The position numbers were made by a program, and so were the translations under genes. A stretch of 64,000 bases of DNA, taken from positions 1-64,000 of the forward strand of contig NZ_KE386791.1 in assembly GCF_000428725.1 (NCBI RefSeq). The letters run 5' to 3'. This document shows positions 37,596 to 46,708 of the stretch, one piece after another (within the stretch, counting starts at the first letter, position 1; every line of letters begins with the position of its first letter). The notes below the pieces were generated by a model, which ran no database searches, was not told where the DNA came from, and saw only the letters and a program-made list of their open reading frames with translations. The stretch comes from Psychromonas aquimarina ATCC BAA-1526. GTDB taxonomy: Bacteria > Pseudomonadota > Gammaproteobacteria > Enterobacterales > Psychromonadaceae.

Positions 37596-37781
37596 ATGAA
37601 TAAATTAATTAGTCTGTCAGCCGCAGTTATTATGGCTGTCTCTCTATCTATTTCACCTGCAGCTGCCGTATCTTCAAATCAACTGCTTGCTGAGGAAAGT
37701 GTTCAGGCGAATAACTGTACTAAACTAACGGGCGTCGCAAAAAGAGACTGTTTAATTAGATTATTAGGAAGTCACCAGTAG
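37596..37781 (+). CDS. Small secreted protein (61 aa)
   Basis: Start MNKLISLSAAVIMAVSLSIS with cleavage after PAAA, leaving a ~37-residue mature peptide with two cysteines (NNCTKL and RDCLIRL). Family not recognised. ATG 37596 is chosen because GGAG lies eight bases upstream; earlier in-frame ATGs lack this and would spoil the signal peptide. A strong hairpin follows. Confidence 0.65.
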   Translation: MNKLISLSAAVIMAVSLSISPAAAVSSNQLLAEESVQANNCTKLTGVAKRDCLIRLLGSHQ

Positions 37782-37807
37782 TGACACTCCTGTCAGTTTC
37801 TATAGCA

Positions 37808-37845
37808 GCCCCGTTAAGCATCTTTCAACCTCCGCCTAACGGGGC
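37808..37845 (+). terminator. Hairpin after the small secreted protein
   Basis: GCCCCGTTA / TAACGGGGC, 9-bp GC-rich stem with a 20-base loop; no T tract, so strength is uncertain. Confidence 0.55.
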
Positions 37846-38292
37846 GCCAGGCGGCTGTTTTAAAGTTAATGCAGCTGTCGTTTTATCTTGAGCTGTATAT
37901 AAGCATATCCCGCTTTTGCAATGCATTATAAACACCTTTTCTGCCAGCCGGGTTAAACCTGTTCTGACGGGAATCTGCTGCTTTTTTCCAGGCGCTTTCG
38001 CGTCACTATAAAAACATATCTGCAATTCATTGTGTTAAACTGAAATATTGTCTTGAACGTACGCCTGAATGATTTCTAGGGGGCTGCATTTTTTTGTAAA
38101 ACGGAGCGTATCTGTATTTAACAAAGTATGAGAGGACACCTCAGCATTTATTTTATAAAATCATTTATTATTAATATTTGATATATCAACAGGATACGCC
38201 CAGATGATTGGGTTCTATAATAAGGTTATATTCCGGATTTAATCTGCCGGGGATGAAATTACGGGCACCTTAAGGAAGGAGTTGCACGAAAT
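37846..38292. other. Intergenic region before the TorT/RbsB-like gene
   Basis: About 450 bases without an ORF I would support. GGAAGGAG ends 12 bases before ATG 38293, a long spacing. Nothing else stands out. Confidence 0.4.
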
Positions 38293-39303
38293 ATGGGGAA
38301 GAATACAGTTAAATCGGTGTTACTATTGATAATAATAACCCTGTTACCGGTATTTTCAGTTAGTGGTAAAACATTGAAATTTGCGGTTGTTGCAAAATTT
38401 CAGGGAGTGTTTTTTGATCAAAGTGGAGACGGCTGCAGAGAGGCCGCTGCTGAGTTAGAAGAGGTAGAATGCATATACCTGGCACCGAAAAAAGGAGATG
38501 TGCGGCTGCAGGATAAAATGATTAAACAGATGATCAATGACGGTATCGATGGTATCGCAGTCGCCGTAACGGAATCTGATTTTCTGGCAAGGAACAGTAT
38601 GCAGAAAGCCATACAATCGGGAATTCCTGTTGTTACTTATGACTCTGATTTTGATGCCCCTACTCGGGAGAAATATAAAAATCTGCGCCGAGCATATATC
38701 GGCACAAACAATTTTGAACTTGGCAGAGCATTTGGCGAACAGTTAAAAAAATTACGACCTGACGGCGGTAAACTTATTATTCAGACCGGGCGGCCGGATT
38801 CTCCCAATTTGAATTTAAGGGTGATGGGCGTACGCTCTGCTTTATCCGGAAAAATATACCAGACTCCTCCTGGAGAAATACTCAAAAATGACAATGGCTG
38901 GACTGAGGTACGGCTTCCTATCCCGAATTACGACAAGATAAACCGGGCTGTTAAGCAGATGGAGTCTATTCTCAAGGCACAGCCGAATCAAGCCGACTCC
39001 TTTATTGCTGTCGGCGGCTGGGCACAAAATGATGAGTATCAATATCGCAGGATGATTGATCCGTTCAAACAGAAACTTGCACAAAAGCAGGTTGTGGTTA
39101 TTATTTCTGATGCATCTGAAGGGCAGTTAGCTATGTTACGGGATCATCTTGCACATGGAAATGTAGGGCAGAACCCCTATGAAATGGGCAGGCTGGCGAT
39201 TTCCACACTGCTGAAAATTGTTAAAAAACAACCCTATGAAGAAATGATCTACACTCCTTTGTCATACTGTACACCTGAAAATTACGCGGTTTGTACCCAT
39301 TAA
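38293..39303 (+). CDS. Periplasmic sugar-binding-like protein (Peripla_BP_4)
   Basis: 336 residues. Signal peptide (SVLLLIIITLLPVFSVSG), then a type 1 periplasmic-binding fold: LKFAVVAKFQGVFFDQSGDG, DGIAVAVTESDFL, GIPVVTYDSDFD, RAYIGTNNFELGRAFGEQL and VVVIISDASEGQLAML. This is the RbsB/LuxP/TorT type. No ABC permease or ATPase lies nearby; it could feed a membrane sensor, as TorT and LuxP do, or serve a transporter elsewhere. Ligand unknown. Confidence 0.8.
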   Translation: MGKNTVKSVLLLIIITLLPVFSVSGKTLKFAVVAKFQGVFFDQSGDGCREAAAELEEVECIYLAPKKGDVRLQDKMIKQMINDGIDGIAVAVTESDFLARNSMQKAIQSGIPVVTYDSDFDAPTREKYKNLRRAYIGTNNFELGRAFGEQLKKLRPDGGKLIIQTGRPDSPNLNLRVMGVRSALSGKIYQTPPGEILKNDNGWTEVRLPIPNYDKINRAVKQMESILKAQPNQADSFIAVGGWAQNDEYQYRRMIDPFKQKLAQKQVVVIISDASEGQLAMLRDHLAHGNVGQNPYEMGRLAISTLLKIVKKQPYEEMIYTPLSYCTPENYAVCTH

Positions 39304-39330
39304 AACGCAGCCGTTTCAAACTCAGTGAAA

Positions 39331-39360
39331 AGCACCCGCGCTTATAGAAACTCGGGTGCT
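39331..39360. terminator. Bidirectional terminator
   Basis: AGCACCCG / CGGGTGCT, 8-bp stem, between convergent genes. Confidence 0.75.
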
Positions 39361-39371
39361 GATTAGGATGA

Positions 39372-39797
39372 TTACAGCTGAATAATTAACAAGTCGGTTA
39401 CTGATGTGTTCAGCAGCTTGCGTACGGAGGAGAGCAGGCGGCTCCAGAAATCATGATGGTGGCCGCACACCAGTAAATCTGCATTTAAGTTTTTAATTGT
39501 CTCGTTAAGCTTTTTATTTAAATCACCGGTTACACATAAGCAGTTAGCAACTGGATATTCAGTTTTATCGGCTAACATCTGCATCTCTTTATGCAGAGAT
39601 TCGTCTGCCGGACCGCAGGTCTCCAGTTTATTAAATTCTGCATAACTTAATCCCGTGTAATGAGCCGCGTAATCTATGTCGACATAAATCAGTGACAGTC
39701 TTGCATTGAAACTTTTCGCCAGTGAAACGGCTTTGGCAATAACAATTCCGCTGCTTTCTGATAAGTCGACAGCGACCAGTATGTGTTTATAACTCAT
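39372..39797 (-). CDS. Universal stress protein, UspA family
   Basis: 141 residues: YKHILVAVDLSESSGIVIAK at the N-terminus, LSLIYVDID, and a C-terminal LLVCGHHHDFWSRLLSSVRK segment, close to enterobacterial UspA. The G-2x-G-9x-G(S/T) ATP-binding motif of the other Usp class is absent, as in UspA. CAGGAG precedes the ATG. Cytosolic; raised under growth arrest in relatives. Confidence 0.92.
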   Translation of the reverse strand: MSYKHILVAVDLSESSGIVIAKAVSLAKSFNARLSLIYVDIDYAAHYTGLSYAEFNKLETCGPADESLHKEMQMLADKTEYPVANCLCVTGDLNKKLNETIKNLNADLLVCGHHHDFWSRLLSSVRKLLNTSVTDLLIIQL

Positions 39798-40147
39798 AGT
39801 GTTTCTCCTGATTAACAGACTCTCTTACAAGCCTAGCACTATCGCGGCCGCTTTCACGCAGGGCTGATGAATTTATCTGTTTTAAAACTCCTAAATAAGA
39901 GGTCTGCAGCATAATTGTCTATGCAGACATTGGATATTTGTACTTACGTAGCATGTAGTTAAGTCAAAAATTCTGCGGTATATCACTAAAACGGCAGTCT
40001 ATCTCTCAGGTTATATTTATCTAGTACTATGATTTCAAAGGATATGCTATATGTATATTTTTCGTTTCTTTGATTTTCAGGCGCAGTGGATCAATCAGGT
40101 TTACTGCTGTTTTCATCTTAGTATTAATGACACTTAATGGAGTTAAT
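39798..40147. other. Intergenic region between divergent uspA and dhaK
   Basis: About 350 bases. It must hold both promoters. In-frame codons upstream of the dhaK start exist (from 40070) but GGAG lies only before ATG 40148. No operator recognised. Confidence 0.4.
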
Positions 40148-41788
40148 ATGAGTCGATTTTTTATCAACAGCAAAGCCGCTTTAGTCGATGATGCAGTTGA
40201 CGGTATTTTGTACAGCAATAAACACAATAATCTGGCACGTCTTGATGTTGATGCGCAGATCAGAATCGTTATTCGAAGCGACTGGAAGCAGGATAAAGTT
40301 GCTCTTATTTCCGGCGGCGGTTCCGGCCATGAACCTGCTCATGCTGGTTTTGTGGGTAAAGGCATGCTGACAGGTGCAGTATGCGGTGAGCTGTTTGCTT
40401 CGCCGAGTGTTGATGCCGTATTGAATGCTATTGTTCATGTAACCGGTGAAAAAGGCTGCTTAGTTATTGTGAAAAACTATACCGGTGACCGTTTAAACTT
40501 CGGCCTGGCTTGTGAAAAAGCCAAAAAAATGGGCCTGAAAGTGGAGATGGTGATCGTTGATGATGATATTTCCATTCCTGATAATATTAACCCCCGCGGC
40601 ATTGCCGGCACATTATTTGTGCATAAAATTGCAGGTTACTTAGCTGAGCAGGGGGCTGAGTTAGCTGCAGTCAAAAGTGCCGCGCAGGGGGCTGTTGATG
40701 CAGTATCAAGTATCGGCGCCGCACTGTCCTGCTGTTCACTGCCGGGTGAAGAAACCAGCCGGTCTATTGTCGAAGGCAAAGTCGAACTGGGACTTGGTAT
40801 TCACGGTGAGCCTGGAATTACCACCATTGATTTCACCAGCAGCCGTGATCTGGTGGATCTTATGACCGCTAAGCTTAAAGCTTGTTTATCTTCTGAGGAT
40901 GCAAAAACTGCCGTAATGATTAATAACCTCGGTGGTGTATCACAGCTGGAAATGAGCTTGATCTGCAAAGATATTCTCGAATCAGAACTGCGCGATAATA
41001 TTCATTTAGTTGTGGGACCGGCGGCCCTGATGACCTCTATTGATATGAAAGGTTTCTCAATATCGATTCTGGAGCTTAGCGATGCACATCTACAGGCACT
41101 GTCGGCACCTGTCGAAACACAGGCATGGCTCCCGCCGCTTGAGCTGCGTCAGTTAAATGTAGTGAAAAAATCTAAAGTTGCGGTTAATTCTTCTTTTGAA
41201 GCCTCAGAAAACACAGCCGCCGCAGCTGTTGTGACTAAAATAAGCGGAGCATTAATTGCGGCGGAAAAAGAGCTCAATCATCTTGATTCTCTAGTGGGGG
41301 ACGGTGATACCGGCTCTACGTTTGCTGCTGGAGCCCGTTATATTCTGGCGCAGCTTGAGGCTGAAAAACTGCCGCTCAATGACAGCGGTTCCCTGCTGAA
41401 TGTGATTGGCGAGCAGCTTGCCGCTGTGATGGGCGGCTCATCTGGTGTGTTATTTTCAATATTCTTCACAGCAGCGGGGCATGATTATAATCAGCATGCT
41501 GATACAGTGACAGCGCTTAAAGCTGGACTTGCACAGATGATGCATTACGGTGGAGCAAAACCCGGCGATCGCACCATGATTGATGCCTTATATCCGGCTT
41601 TTATCGCCTGGGAAAAAGACGGCTTACAAGCAGCTGTTGAAGCCGCCCGCATTGGCGCAGAAAGTACTTCAGGCATGGTTACTGCGAAAGCCGGCCGCTC
41701 CTCTTATCTGAGCCGCGACAGTCTGAAGGGGGTTAAAGATCCGGGAGCACTGGCTGTTGAACGGGTATTTGAGGCCTTTAGGGTTTAA
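40148..41788 (+). CDS. dhaK: ATP-dependent dihydroxyacetone kinase (DhaK-DhaL fusion)
   Basis: 546 residues, the length of the single-chain Citrobacter type (552). DhaK domain 1-~330: SGGGSGHEPAHAG near 55-67 and the substrate-binding H219 in GLGIHGEPG. DhaL ATP-binding domain ~355-546: LDSLVGDGDTGSTFAAGA and GGSSGVLFSIFF, then GAKPGDRTMIDAL. It phosphorylates dihydroxyacetone to DHAP with ATP. First of a same-strand row running to the VOC gene. ATG 40148 chosen for its GGAG. Confidence 0.93.
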   Translation: MSRFFINSKAALVDDAVDGILYSNKHNNLARLDVDAQIRIVIRSDWKQDKVALISGGGSGHEPAHAGFVGKGMLTGAVCGELFASPSVDAVLNAIVHVTGEKGCLVIVKNYTGDRLNFGLACEKAKKMGLKVEMVIVDDDISIPDNINPRGIAGTLFVHKIAGYLAEQGAELAAVKSAAQGAVDAVSSIGAALSCCSLPGEETSRSIVEGKVELGLGIHGEPGITTIDFTSSRDLVDLMTAKLKACLSSEDAKTAVMINNLGGVSQLEMSLICKDILESELRDNIHLVVGPAALMTSIDMKGFSISILELSDAHLQALSAPVETQAWLPPLELRQLNVVKKSKVAVNSSFEASENTAAAAVVTKISGALIAAEKELNHLDSLVGDGDTGSTFAAGARYILAQLEAEKLPLNDSGSLLNVIGEQLAAVMGGSSGVLFSIFFTAAGHDYNQHADTVTALKAGLAQMMHYGGAKPGDRTMIDALYPAFIAWEKDGLQAAVEAARIGAESTSGMVTAKAGRSSYLSRDSLKGVKDPGALAVERVFEAFRV

Positions 41789-41828
41789 AAAATTACAGGA
41801 CAGCAGTCCACTTCTGAGGATTTTTAAT

Positions 41829-42281
41829 ATGAAAACGCTTTATTTCGTTCAGCATGGAGCTGCACTGTCTAAGGATGTAGATGCGAAAAGACCCTTATCG
41901 AATACCGGCAGTGAGCAGGTTAAAAGAGCCGCCGCTTACTTAAAGGCTCATAACGTTATTATCCGTAAAATTTGTCACAGCGGAAAGCTGCGGGCTGCGC
42001 AGACTGCCGCTCTGTTTTCTGAAATTCTGGCCGTAGAGCAGGTATCTGAGCTGAGCGGAATGAACCCCAATGATAATCCCTCTGAGCTGATTAAACAGAT
42101 CAGCGAAGATGCGGTTATGTATATCGGGCATTTACCCCATATTCAGAAAGCAGCCGCCGGGGTTATTACTAACAATAGTGAGCATCCACTGCTTAAATTT
42201 CAGAACTCTGCGGTTGTCTGTATTGAACTTGATAAAGGTGTCGGCTGCATAAAGTGGTTTATCACACCAGATATGTGTTAG
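41829..42281 (+). CDS. SixA-like phosphohistidine phosphatase
   Basis: 150 residues of the histidine phosphatase superfamily. The catalytic motif reads YFVQHGAAL, with Gln in place of the common Arg of RHG, a variant known in SixA-like proteins. A second basic element is KICHSGKLRAAQTA and the second catalytic His is in YIGHLPHI near 99. It follows dhaK by 40 bases with its own GAGGA site; ATG 41829 is chosen because the longer frame overlaps dhaK. Confidence 0.82.
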   Translation: MKTLYFVQHGAALSKDVDAKRPLSNTGSEQVKRAAAYLKAHNVIIRKICHSGKLRAAQTAALFSEILAVEQVSELSGMNPNDNPSELIKQISEDAVMYIGHLPHIQKAAAGVITNNSEHPLLKFQNSAVVCIELDKGVGCIKWFITPDMC

Positions 42282-42338
42282 ATGCAGACGGATTAGTTTT
42301 TATTTTGAAGTACGCTGAACAATAAAGGTATAAATAAT

Positions 42339-43307
42339 ATGGTAAAAAAAATTATTCTGGATACGGATCCGGGAATAGATGATGCAATGGCGATTATCTT
42401 TGCCGAGGCGAGTCCCGATATTGAACTTACTGCATTGACGACGGTTTTTGGTAATGCGACCATTGAAAATTCAACGCGTAATGCTTTGTACTTAAAGCAA
42501 AAATATCAGTTAAAGGCGGATGTTGTCCAAGGTGCCGCTAAACCGTTTTTGAGAGCGCCGGTCGGTGCGACTACTGTTGTTCATGGGGAAAAAGGCCTAG
42601 GTAATATTGAGGCACCGGAGCATCTTGAGGTTGAAGCCGATTCCCGTCCTGCTTATCAGTATATTATTGATGCGCTGACAGCAGAGCCGGGTGAAATTAC
42701 TCTGGTTGCCGTCGGACCGCTGACTAATCTGGCGCTAGCATTGGAAGCGGAACCTGAAATTGTTAACCTGGTAAAAGAAGTAGTTGTGATGGGCGGGGCA
42801 TTTGGTGAGAGCGGTCATAGAGGAAATGTTTCGCCCTATGCTGAAGCTAATATTTATGACGATCCCCATGCCGCCGACAGAGTATTTTCTGCTGACTGGC
42901 CGGTGGCGATTATCGGCCTTGATGTGACCGAAGAGAGTTTCTTCAGCAGTGAATATCTGGATCAGCTGCGTGATGATGCGGGTGAGGTTGGTCAGTTTAT
43001 CTGGGATGTAAGCCGCTATTATCTTAAGTTTTATTCTCAAAGGGTAGGACTGCAGGGCTGTCATGTTCATGATCCTTCCGCCATTGCTTATGTGATAGAT
43101 CCGCAGCTGTTTACCATGCGCAGAGGTCCTGTGCGGGTGGTAACCGAGGGCCCGGCTGCCGGTTATACGATACAAAAGTTTGATCAGCGTAACTATATGC
43201 ATGATGAATGGTCGGGTGGTGCGCAGCTGGTGGGCGTGAAAGTGCACAGTGAGTCTTTACTCGAGCTTTATCGGCAGACTGTCATAAGTTTTAGTCAGAG
43301 CAGGTAA
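42339..43307 (+). CDS. Inosine-uridine preferring nucleoside hydrolase family protein
   Basis: 322 residues. The calcium/active-site motif ILDTDPGIDDAMAI is at the N-terminus (Asp cluster near 8-15), ITLVAVGPLTNLALAL near 115-130, VVMGGAFGESGH near 148 with the substrate-binding PYAEANIYDDP, and the late catalytic His in CHVHDPSAIAYV near 245. It cleaves ribonucleosides to base and ribose for salvage. It is 57 bases after the SixA-like gene. Confidence 0.93.
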   Translation: MVKKIILDTDPGIDDAMAIIFAEASPDIELTALTTVFGNATIENSTRNALYLKQKYQLKADVVQGAAKPFLRAPVGATTVVHGEKGLGNIEAPEHLEVEADSRPAYQYIIDALTAEPGEITLVAVGPLTNLALALEAEPEIVNLVKEVVVMGGAFGESGHRGNVSPYAEANIYDDPHAADRVFSADWPVAIIGLDVTEESFFSSEYLDQLRDDAGEVGQFIWDVSRYYLKFYSQRVGLQGCHVHDPSAIAYVIDPQLFTMRRGPVRVVTEGPAAGYTIQKFDQRNYMHDEWSGGAQLVGVKVHSESLLELYRQTVISFSQSR

Positions 43308-43387
43308 GTAGTGATTACCTGCACCCGGCTAGAATAAATGCTGTTTTTTATGAAAATCTATAAAACTTAAAAAAGAAGGTATGGAAA

Positions 43388-43849
43388 TTGCTGACCTTAA
43401 GAAAGATGCATGACGATGAGTATTCAGATTATAAAAAGATTTTTGTTAATGAATATGCACAGGATTTAGCTGCTAATTACGGTCATACTCAAGAGCAGTC
43501 TGTTATTCTGGCGAAGTGCTCTTACGCAGAGCATTTTCCGAATAACAGGCCTAAAGCGTATAATTATATAAAGTGTATTGAAGCTGAAAAGCACACTGTC
43601 GGTTATATCTGGTATGCCGTTAATGAAAGTGCCTCAAGCGCCTTTATTTATGATTTTTATATCGCTGAAAATTTTAGAGGTAAAGGTTACGGCAGTGCCG
43701 CAGTTGCAGTTTTAGAGTCCAGATTAACGCAGGAAAATATACAGCGCCTTAATCTGCGGGTAGCCTATGATAACCCCAAAGCATTAGCACTTTATCAAAG
43801 AATGGGTTTTGCTGTGACAGGCTTAAATATGAGTAAAATAATTACTTAA
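43388..43849 (+). CDS. GNAT family N-acetyltransferase
   Basis: 153 residues. GNAT core: FIYDFYIAENFRGKGYGSAA, where R/Q-x-x-G-x-G/A (RGKGYG) binds acetyl-CoA, and LNLRVAYDNPKALALYQRMG at the C-terminus. The start is TTG 43388: AGAAGG lies 8-10 bases upstream and LTLRKMHDDEYSDY is the expected first strand. Later ATG 43406 would cut it. Substrate unknown. Confidence 0.85.
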   Translation: MLTLRKMHDDEYSDYKKIFVNEYAQDLAANYGHTQEQSVILAKCSYAEHFPNNRPKAYNYIKCIEAEKHTVGYIWYAVNESASSAFIYDFYIAENFRGKGYGSAAVAVLESRLTQENIQRLNLRVAYDNPKALALYQRMGFAVTGLNMSKIIT

Positions 43850-43981
43850 TCTGCCGGAAAAAATTCTGTTTGTCCTCTGCTGAAAGTTTAAGATGTTATG
43901 GTCGTATAAGGGAGCCTCGAACCATTTAAAGATATGGATATCTGTTCTATTACAAATAATATAAAAAGAGAGACATATTCA

Positions 43982-45847
43982 ATGAATAAACCATTTCTTT
44001 ACCATGGTCAGGACAGTGCCTGGCTTACTCCTAGTATTAACAGCCTCAAAGTTACTATGGTCAGTGCTGTCGAGCTGCCGGTTTCTGATGTATTTATTCG
44101 CTGTGAGCCGGATAACGAAGAACAGCTGATTGTGATGAGCCGTGGTGAAAGTAAAGGCAGGCTGCAGTACTGGCATGGTGAGCTGCCGGTAAACAGCGAT
44201 AAAGATATTACTTTTTATACTTTTAAGGTGCTGCACAGCAGTGGTCAATGGTGGCTGCACGGCTGCGGTATATCTGCCCGTGTCCCGGGTAAAGAAAAAC
44301 ATTTCAAATATAACTGCCGGCATCAGCCCCCAGCATGGGTTAAAGGGCAGGTTTTCTACCAGATTTTCCCGGATCGTTTTGCTAATGGAAATCCGGAAAT
44401 TAGTGTTCAGTCAGATGAATACTGTTTACGTGGAAAGAATAGACCAACGGTTGCAAAAATATGGGGCGAGGCGGTTTCTGAGCACGGCAGAACCGGCGCC
44501 AGTGAATTTTTCGGTGGTGATCTGCAGGGGATTTACAACAAATTTGATTACCTGCAGGAGCTGGGTATTACTGCGCTGTATTTAAATCCGATATTTACTG
44601 CGCCCAGTAACCATAAATATGACACAACCGATTACCTGAATATTGATCCGCACCTCGGCAGCAATGAACTTTTTGTCGAGATGGTCGAAGAGCTGCATCT
44701 GCGTGAGATGAAAATTATGCTTGATGCTGTTTATAACCATACATCAGTGGACCATGCCTGGTTTGATAAATACCAGCGCAATTCGTCAGACCAGGAAGCC
44801 GGCGCATATGATAATCCCGGATCACCTTACCGTCAGCATTATCAGTTTAGCGGAGAGACTAATGAGTATATCGGCTGGAACGGCATCGCCAGTCTGCCTA
44901 AGCTGAATTTCTCTAATCCTGAGGTTCAGGACTATATCTATGCAGGCGACGATGCGGTGATTAAACACTGGCTGCGTCCGCCCTATAATATTGATGCCTG
45001 GCGCTTTGATGTTATTCATATGCTCGGAGAAGGTGCCGGCGCATTGAATAACGCCCATTATGTAAAAGCATTCCGCAATGCGGCAAAATCGGTTAATCCT
45101 GACTGTTACGTACTGGGAGAGCATTTTTTTGAGGCGTCTAACTGGCTGCAGGGCGAGCAGGAAGATGGGGCAATGAACTATTACGGCTTTTCCCATCCTA
45201 TCCGGGCTTTCTTCGCACACAAAGATATCTCTTATCATGCATGCCGGATTGATGCGCCGCAGTTAGTGGAATGGTTAAACGAAGCTCGGGTTAAGCTGCC
45301 CTGGTTAAACCAGCTGTCGCAGCTGAATCAGCTGGACAGTCACGATACCATGCGTTTTCTGAGCATGGTGAATGATGATACAAAGACGATGCATTTAGCG
45401 CTGCTGATGCTGTTTACCTACGTAGGAAGCCCCTGTGTTTATTACGGCACCGAGGTTGAACTGCAGGGCGGCCAGGATCCCGATAACCGGCGCTGTTTCC
45501 CCTGGGATAGAGCCGAAGCGGACAATAAGCCGCAGACCTTTGCACTTCTTAAGCAGCTGATAGCGCTGAGAAAGTCATCTCCAGCATTACAATCGGGCAG
45601 CATTCAGTGGCTGGCAGTACAGGAGCAGTCTTTTGCATTTGCCAGAAGCATGGATAGTGAATGTTATATCTGTGTCGTTAATAATGATGAATCGGCGCAG
45701 ACATTAGAATTACCGCTCTGGCAGTTAGGAATTGATTCAGGCTTGTTACAGGATCGGCTCAGCGGTGCTCAATGGGTTGTTAAAGAGGGTGGTGCACAAG
45801 TGTCTTTGGCTGCAAAACAGGGGCTGTTATTATCTGTTAAGTCTTAA
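43982..45847 (+). CDS. malZ: GH13 maltodextrin glucosidase / neopullulanase-like (MalZ)
   Basis: 621 residues. An N-terminal beta domain (1-~115) precedes the (beta/alpha)8 barrel: VFYQIFPDRFANGNP, LYLNPIFTAPSNHKYDTTDY, IMLDAVYNHTSVDH, IDAWRFDVIHM (nucleophile Asp near 343), YVLGEHFF (acid/base Glu near 380) and LDSHDTMRF (third Asp). This is the MalZ subfamily. It hydrolyses maltodextrins to glucose in the cytosol. No mal regulon genes are adjacent. ATG 43982 is chosen as MNKPFLYHGQD is the usual opening. Confidence 0.92.
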   Translation: MNKPFLYHGQDSAWLTPSINSLKVTMVSAVELPVSDVFIRCEPDNEEQLIVMSRGESKGRLQYWHGELPVNSDKDITFYTFKVLHSSGQWWLHGCGISARVPGKEKHFKYNCRHQPPAWVKGQVFYQIFPDRFANGNPEISVQSDEYCLRGKNRPTVAKIWGEAVSEHGRTGASEFFGGDLQGIYNKFDYLQELGITALYLNPIFTAPSNHKYDTTDYLNIDPHLGSNELFVEMVEELHLREMKIMLDAVYNHTSVDHAWFDKYQRNSSDQEAGAYDNPGSPYRQHYQFSGETNEYIGWNGIASLPKLNFSNPEVQDYIYAGDDAVIKHWLRPPYNIDAWRFDVIHMLGEGAGALNNAHYVKAFRNAAKSVNPDCYVLGEHFFEASNWLQGEQEDGAMNYYGFSHPIRAFFAHKDISYHACRIDAPQLVEWLNEARVKLPWLNQLSQLNQLDSHDTMRFLSMVNDDTKTMHLALLMLFTYVGSPCVYYGTEVELQGGQDPDNRRCFPWDRAEADNKPQTFALLKQLIALRKSSPALQSGSIQWLAVQEQSFAFARSMDSECYICVVNNDESAQTLELPLWQLGIDSGLLQDRLSGAQWVVKEGGAQVSLAAKQGLLLSVKS

Positions 45848-45909
45848 ATTCAGACCTTTATGATTTGTTACTTTTTTACTATCTGATAGTTATCGATAGG
45901 GAGTTATTT

Positions 45910-46293
45910 GTGTTAAAAAGCATTCACCATGCAGCGGTTATCTGTTCCGATTATGAAAAGTCTAAATATTTTTATACTTCGATTCTTGGGCTGGAGATCA
46001 TCGCTGAGAATTATCGACAAGAGCGTGATTCTTATAAACTTGATCTTAGACTGCCGGACGGCGGACAGATTGAGCTGTTTTCTTTTCCCAACCCGCCGAA
46101 CAGGCCAAGTAGACCAGAGGCGATGGGGTTAAGGCATCTGGCATTTGTCGTTGAGTCCGTTGAAAAAGTCTGTGCATATTTACAGTCGTTTAATATTGCA
46201 GTCGAGCCCGTTCGAATTGATCAATATACCGGCAAAAAATATACCTTTTTTCAGGATCCGGACGCGCTTCCTTTGGAATTGTATGAGCAGTAA
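45910..46293 (+). CDS. VOC (glyoxalase I-like) family protein, YaeR/GloA2-like
   Basis: 127 residues. Begins LKSIHHAAVICSDYEKSKYFYT with metal-ligand His near 7, then QIELFSFPNPP with a Glu ligand, LRHLAFVVESVEK with the second His, and FFQDPDALPLELYE with the final Glu. GTG 45910 follows GGGAG by seven bases and gives the normal length; the longer frame has no ribosome site. Probably a small metal-dependent lyase or isomerase; substrate unknown. Confidence 0.87.
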   Translation: MLKSIHHAAVICSDYEKSKYFYTSILGLEIIAENYRQERDSYKLDLRLPDGGQIELFSFPNPPNRPSRPEAMGLRHLAFVVESVEKVCAYLQSFNIAVEPVRIDQYTGKKYTFFQDPDALPLELYEQ

Positions 46294-46708
46294 AAAACTT
46301 ATACTGCTGTAAATAATCTAACAAAAATATTTTTTCCTCCCGCAGACGGGTATGCTGCCTGGCTGCGGGCTGCACCATTCTTCGTTCCTCCCATTGATTC
46401 AAAGTAAGTAAAACCTGCTTTTTGCTGTTTTCAGTAAACACTGCTGCAATTGTGACCCTGCTCGAATAAAAAACAGCGGGAATGTAAATGATAAGTTTGC
46501 GAGCTGTAATGATAACCGCTTTATAACCTGCCTGGAATAATCTAAGTCCATCCATTGAATGTAAAAATTAACAAGCAGTTTTATTTCTGTTTTTTGTGAA
46601 CAGCAGTATTAATGAAAATCCGACGGTGTTGTGCAGTTTATTTCAGCCGGGGTCACTTAAATGGATTTTAAATAATTATCTTCCACTTAGAATAAGGAAC
46701 TAATAGAT
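46294..46708. other. Intergenic region before phoD
   Basis: About 415 bases. A minus-strand open frame (46190-46555) overlaps the VOC gene and has no family features, so I do not call it. AAGGAA precedes the phoD start. No Pho box was clearly seen. Confidence 0.4.

Noticed and set aside
46190-46555. Minus-strand 121-codon ORF after the VOC gene
   Set aside because: Overlaps the VOC gene, has no ribosome site and no family features.
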